Origin: Candidatus Euphemobacter frigidus
GTDB taxonomy: Bacteria > Auribacterota > Erginobacteria > Erginobacterales > Erginobacteraceae
Direction: 5' to 3'
NCBI GenBank assembly: GCA_030765805.1
Contig: JAVCDH010000101.1
Span: 1-60,157 of the forward strand
Length of the DNA stretch: 60,157 nucleotides
This document shows positions 59,173 to 60,157 of this stretch, one piece after another. Every line of letters begins with the position of its first letter. Position 1 is the stretch's first letter. The position numbers were made by a program, and so were the translations under genes. The notes beneath the pieces are model-generated. The model ran no database searches, was not told where the DNA came from, and was given only the letters and a program-made list of their open reading frames with translations.

Positions 59173-60058
59173 ACCGCCTTTCGTAACTTTTCCCCATCAA
59201 GATAAAGTTCATTTCAGAAGCGCGGTTGAATTCACGGCGATTGAAGAAGGATTCAGGCCCGGATTGGTGGAGAAAGATTATTTCTGCTCCTTGTTGCTCC
59301 GGGCGATGATGAGCGCTAATTCAGGCCTTGCGTTCAAGGGGGGAACGTGCCTGAGTAAGGTTTACAGCGATTTTTATCGCTTGAGTGAGGACCTGGACTT
59401 CAGTATTTCCATATCGCCGGAGAGTTCCCGGGGGGATAGGCGGAAGAAGATCATACCGTTCCGGGAAACTGTGAACCGCCTGCCCGGGATTCTCCCTGGA
59501 ATTAAAGTTGTCGAACCACTTACCGGCCATAATAAATCAACGCAGTACATTGCCTTATTGGAATATACATCTTTACTGGCGGAGAAGTCGGAGATAATAA
59601 ATATCGAGATCGGGATGCGGGAGGTATTGCGAGAGCCGGTTGAAACAAGACTTGCTCGTACGCTGTTGCGGGATTCTTTTTCCGGGAAGTATATAATCCC
59701 GCCATTCCCGGTTAAAGCTGTTGCATTACAAGAAGCGCTTGCCGAGAAGGTCCGCGCCGCGCTGACCCGGGATGAGCCCGCGATCAGGGATTTTTTCGAT
59801 CTGGATTACGCCGTGCGAAACCTCGGTTTGGATCTGGAGAATAAAGCCTTTCTTGATCTGGTACGGCTAAAGATAGCAGTTCCGGGAAGTGGAACGATCG
59901 ATCTCTCGGATGATGTTCGGGATCTGCTGGAGAGGCAGATTAAGGCTCAACTTATGACTGTTCTCCGGGAGAGCGATTTCAAACTATTTGATCTGGACCG
60001 CATTGTAAAGGCGTTGCAAAAAGTTGTTGAGGCTGTTAAACCCGGAATCGGCAAGTAG
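59162..60058 (+). CDS. AbiEii-family nucleotidyltransferase toxin
   Basis: A 298-residue protein of the MenT/AbiEii superfamily. The nucleotidyltransferase core has FKGGTCLSKVYSDFYRLSEDLDFSISI, the diagnostic GG...LS...SEDLDF pattern. VEKDYFCSLLL precedes it and KVRAALTRDEPAIRDFFDLDYAVR follows. The toxin inhibits growth when freed from its cognate repressor; homologues of the family modify tRNA acceptor ends. Some AbiE systems defend against phage by abortive infection. The system is complete and lies at the window end. Confidence 0.92.
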   Translation: MKIEPPFVTFPHQDKVHFRSAVEFTAIEEGFRPGLVEKDYFCSLLLRAMMSANSGLAFKGGTCLSKVYSDFYRLSEDLDFSISISPESSRGDRRKKIIPFRETVNRLPGILPGIKVVEPLTGHNKSTQYIALLEYTSLLAEKSEIINIEIGMREVLREPVETRLARTLLRDSFSGKYIIPPFPVKAVALQEALAEKVRAALTRDEPAIRDFFDLDYAVRNLGLDLENKAFLDLVRLKIAVPGSGTIDLSDDVRDLLERQIKAQLMTVLRESDFKLFDLDRIVKALQKVVEAVKPGIGK

Positions 60059-60157
60059 CACCGGGAAATTGTTATAACTCAAACTGATTAGTACGATTAA
60101 AGCAAATTCATTGTTGAAAATATTTTACAGATTATTTTAAGAAAAATGGCCTCCTTG

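Noticed and set aside
60059..60157. Final 99 bases
   Set aside because: AT-rich; no frame, hairpin or RNA gene could be supported.

Overview
The window reads as chromosomal DNA from a Gram-negative, probably anaerobic acetogen-like bacterium of an uncultured lineage. The outer-membrane evidence is a FadL-type porin, a lipid A acyltransferase of the LpxL family, a PpiD-like periplasmic chaperone and several lipoproteins. The metabolic evidence is a Wood-Ljungdahl carbonyl-branch operon (acsB, acsC, acsV-like, acsD, acsE, folD). Coding DNA is GC-rich with strong G/C at third codon positions. Spacers are AT-rich and full of short simple repeats. No rRNA gene, CRISPR array, transposase or phage gene was seen. 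A taxonomic name cannot be proved from the sequence; a candidate phylum such as Omnitrophota or Auribacterota would fit (inference).

Layout. 1-1750: 3' part of pgi, then dodecin. 1838-3626: two minus-strand lipoproteins. 3627-4508: a poorly explained stretch with a possible four-helix membrane protein. 4509-5918: tRNA-Arg(CCU), an NAD-dependent epimerase, tRNA-Leu(CAA). 5974-12488: a STAS protein diverging from a 1125-residue protein that I interpret as an interrupted DHH/DHHA1 phosphoesterase, then an exported lipoprotein and an exported beta-rich protein. 12753-17915: lepA, a zinc-ribbon/EIIA fusion, an AsmA-like protein, a lipid A acyltransferase. 18003-22613: hexokinase, TGS-type nucleoside kinase, rpe, rpiB, DoxX. 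22755-25958: FadL, LysE, a Fe-S PD-(D/E)XK nuclease. 25969-32406: two copies of a cassette made of a periplasmic solute-binding protein and a soluble PAS hybrid histidine kinase. 32435-41881: the acs operon. 42032-45544: two secreted proteins ending in the same six-repeat module, one of them a papain-type protease. 45889-51369: DUF362, methyltransferase, YggS, three small proteins, tsaC, glyA. 51399-58222: PpiD-like chaperone, a 58-residue lipoprotein, a GHL10-type hydrolase, a CPA2 antiporter beside an EIIA/PII-like regulator, a dihydroorotase-like amidohydrolase. 58366-60058: an AbiE-type toxin-antitoxin pair.

How the genes fit together. The acs operon makes acetyl-CoA from a methyl group and CO: AcsE moves the methyl from methyl-tetrahydrofolate to the AcsCD corrinoid protein, AcsB condenses it, the AcsV-like protein reactivates the corrinoid, and FolD works in the methyl branch. 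The CO dehydrogenase subunit itself is absent from the window. Pgi, hexokinase, Rpe and RpiB cover sugar-phosphate interconversion.

Two signals stand out. The first is the 1125-residue protein, with DHH motifs split by about 400 residues and three DHHA1-like repeats. The second is a directional AT-rich palindrome of about 25 bp, found at least 13 times next to gene 5' ends, including directly before both tRNAs, often with a Shine-Dalgarno-like GGAG in its loop.
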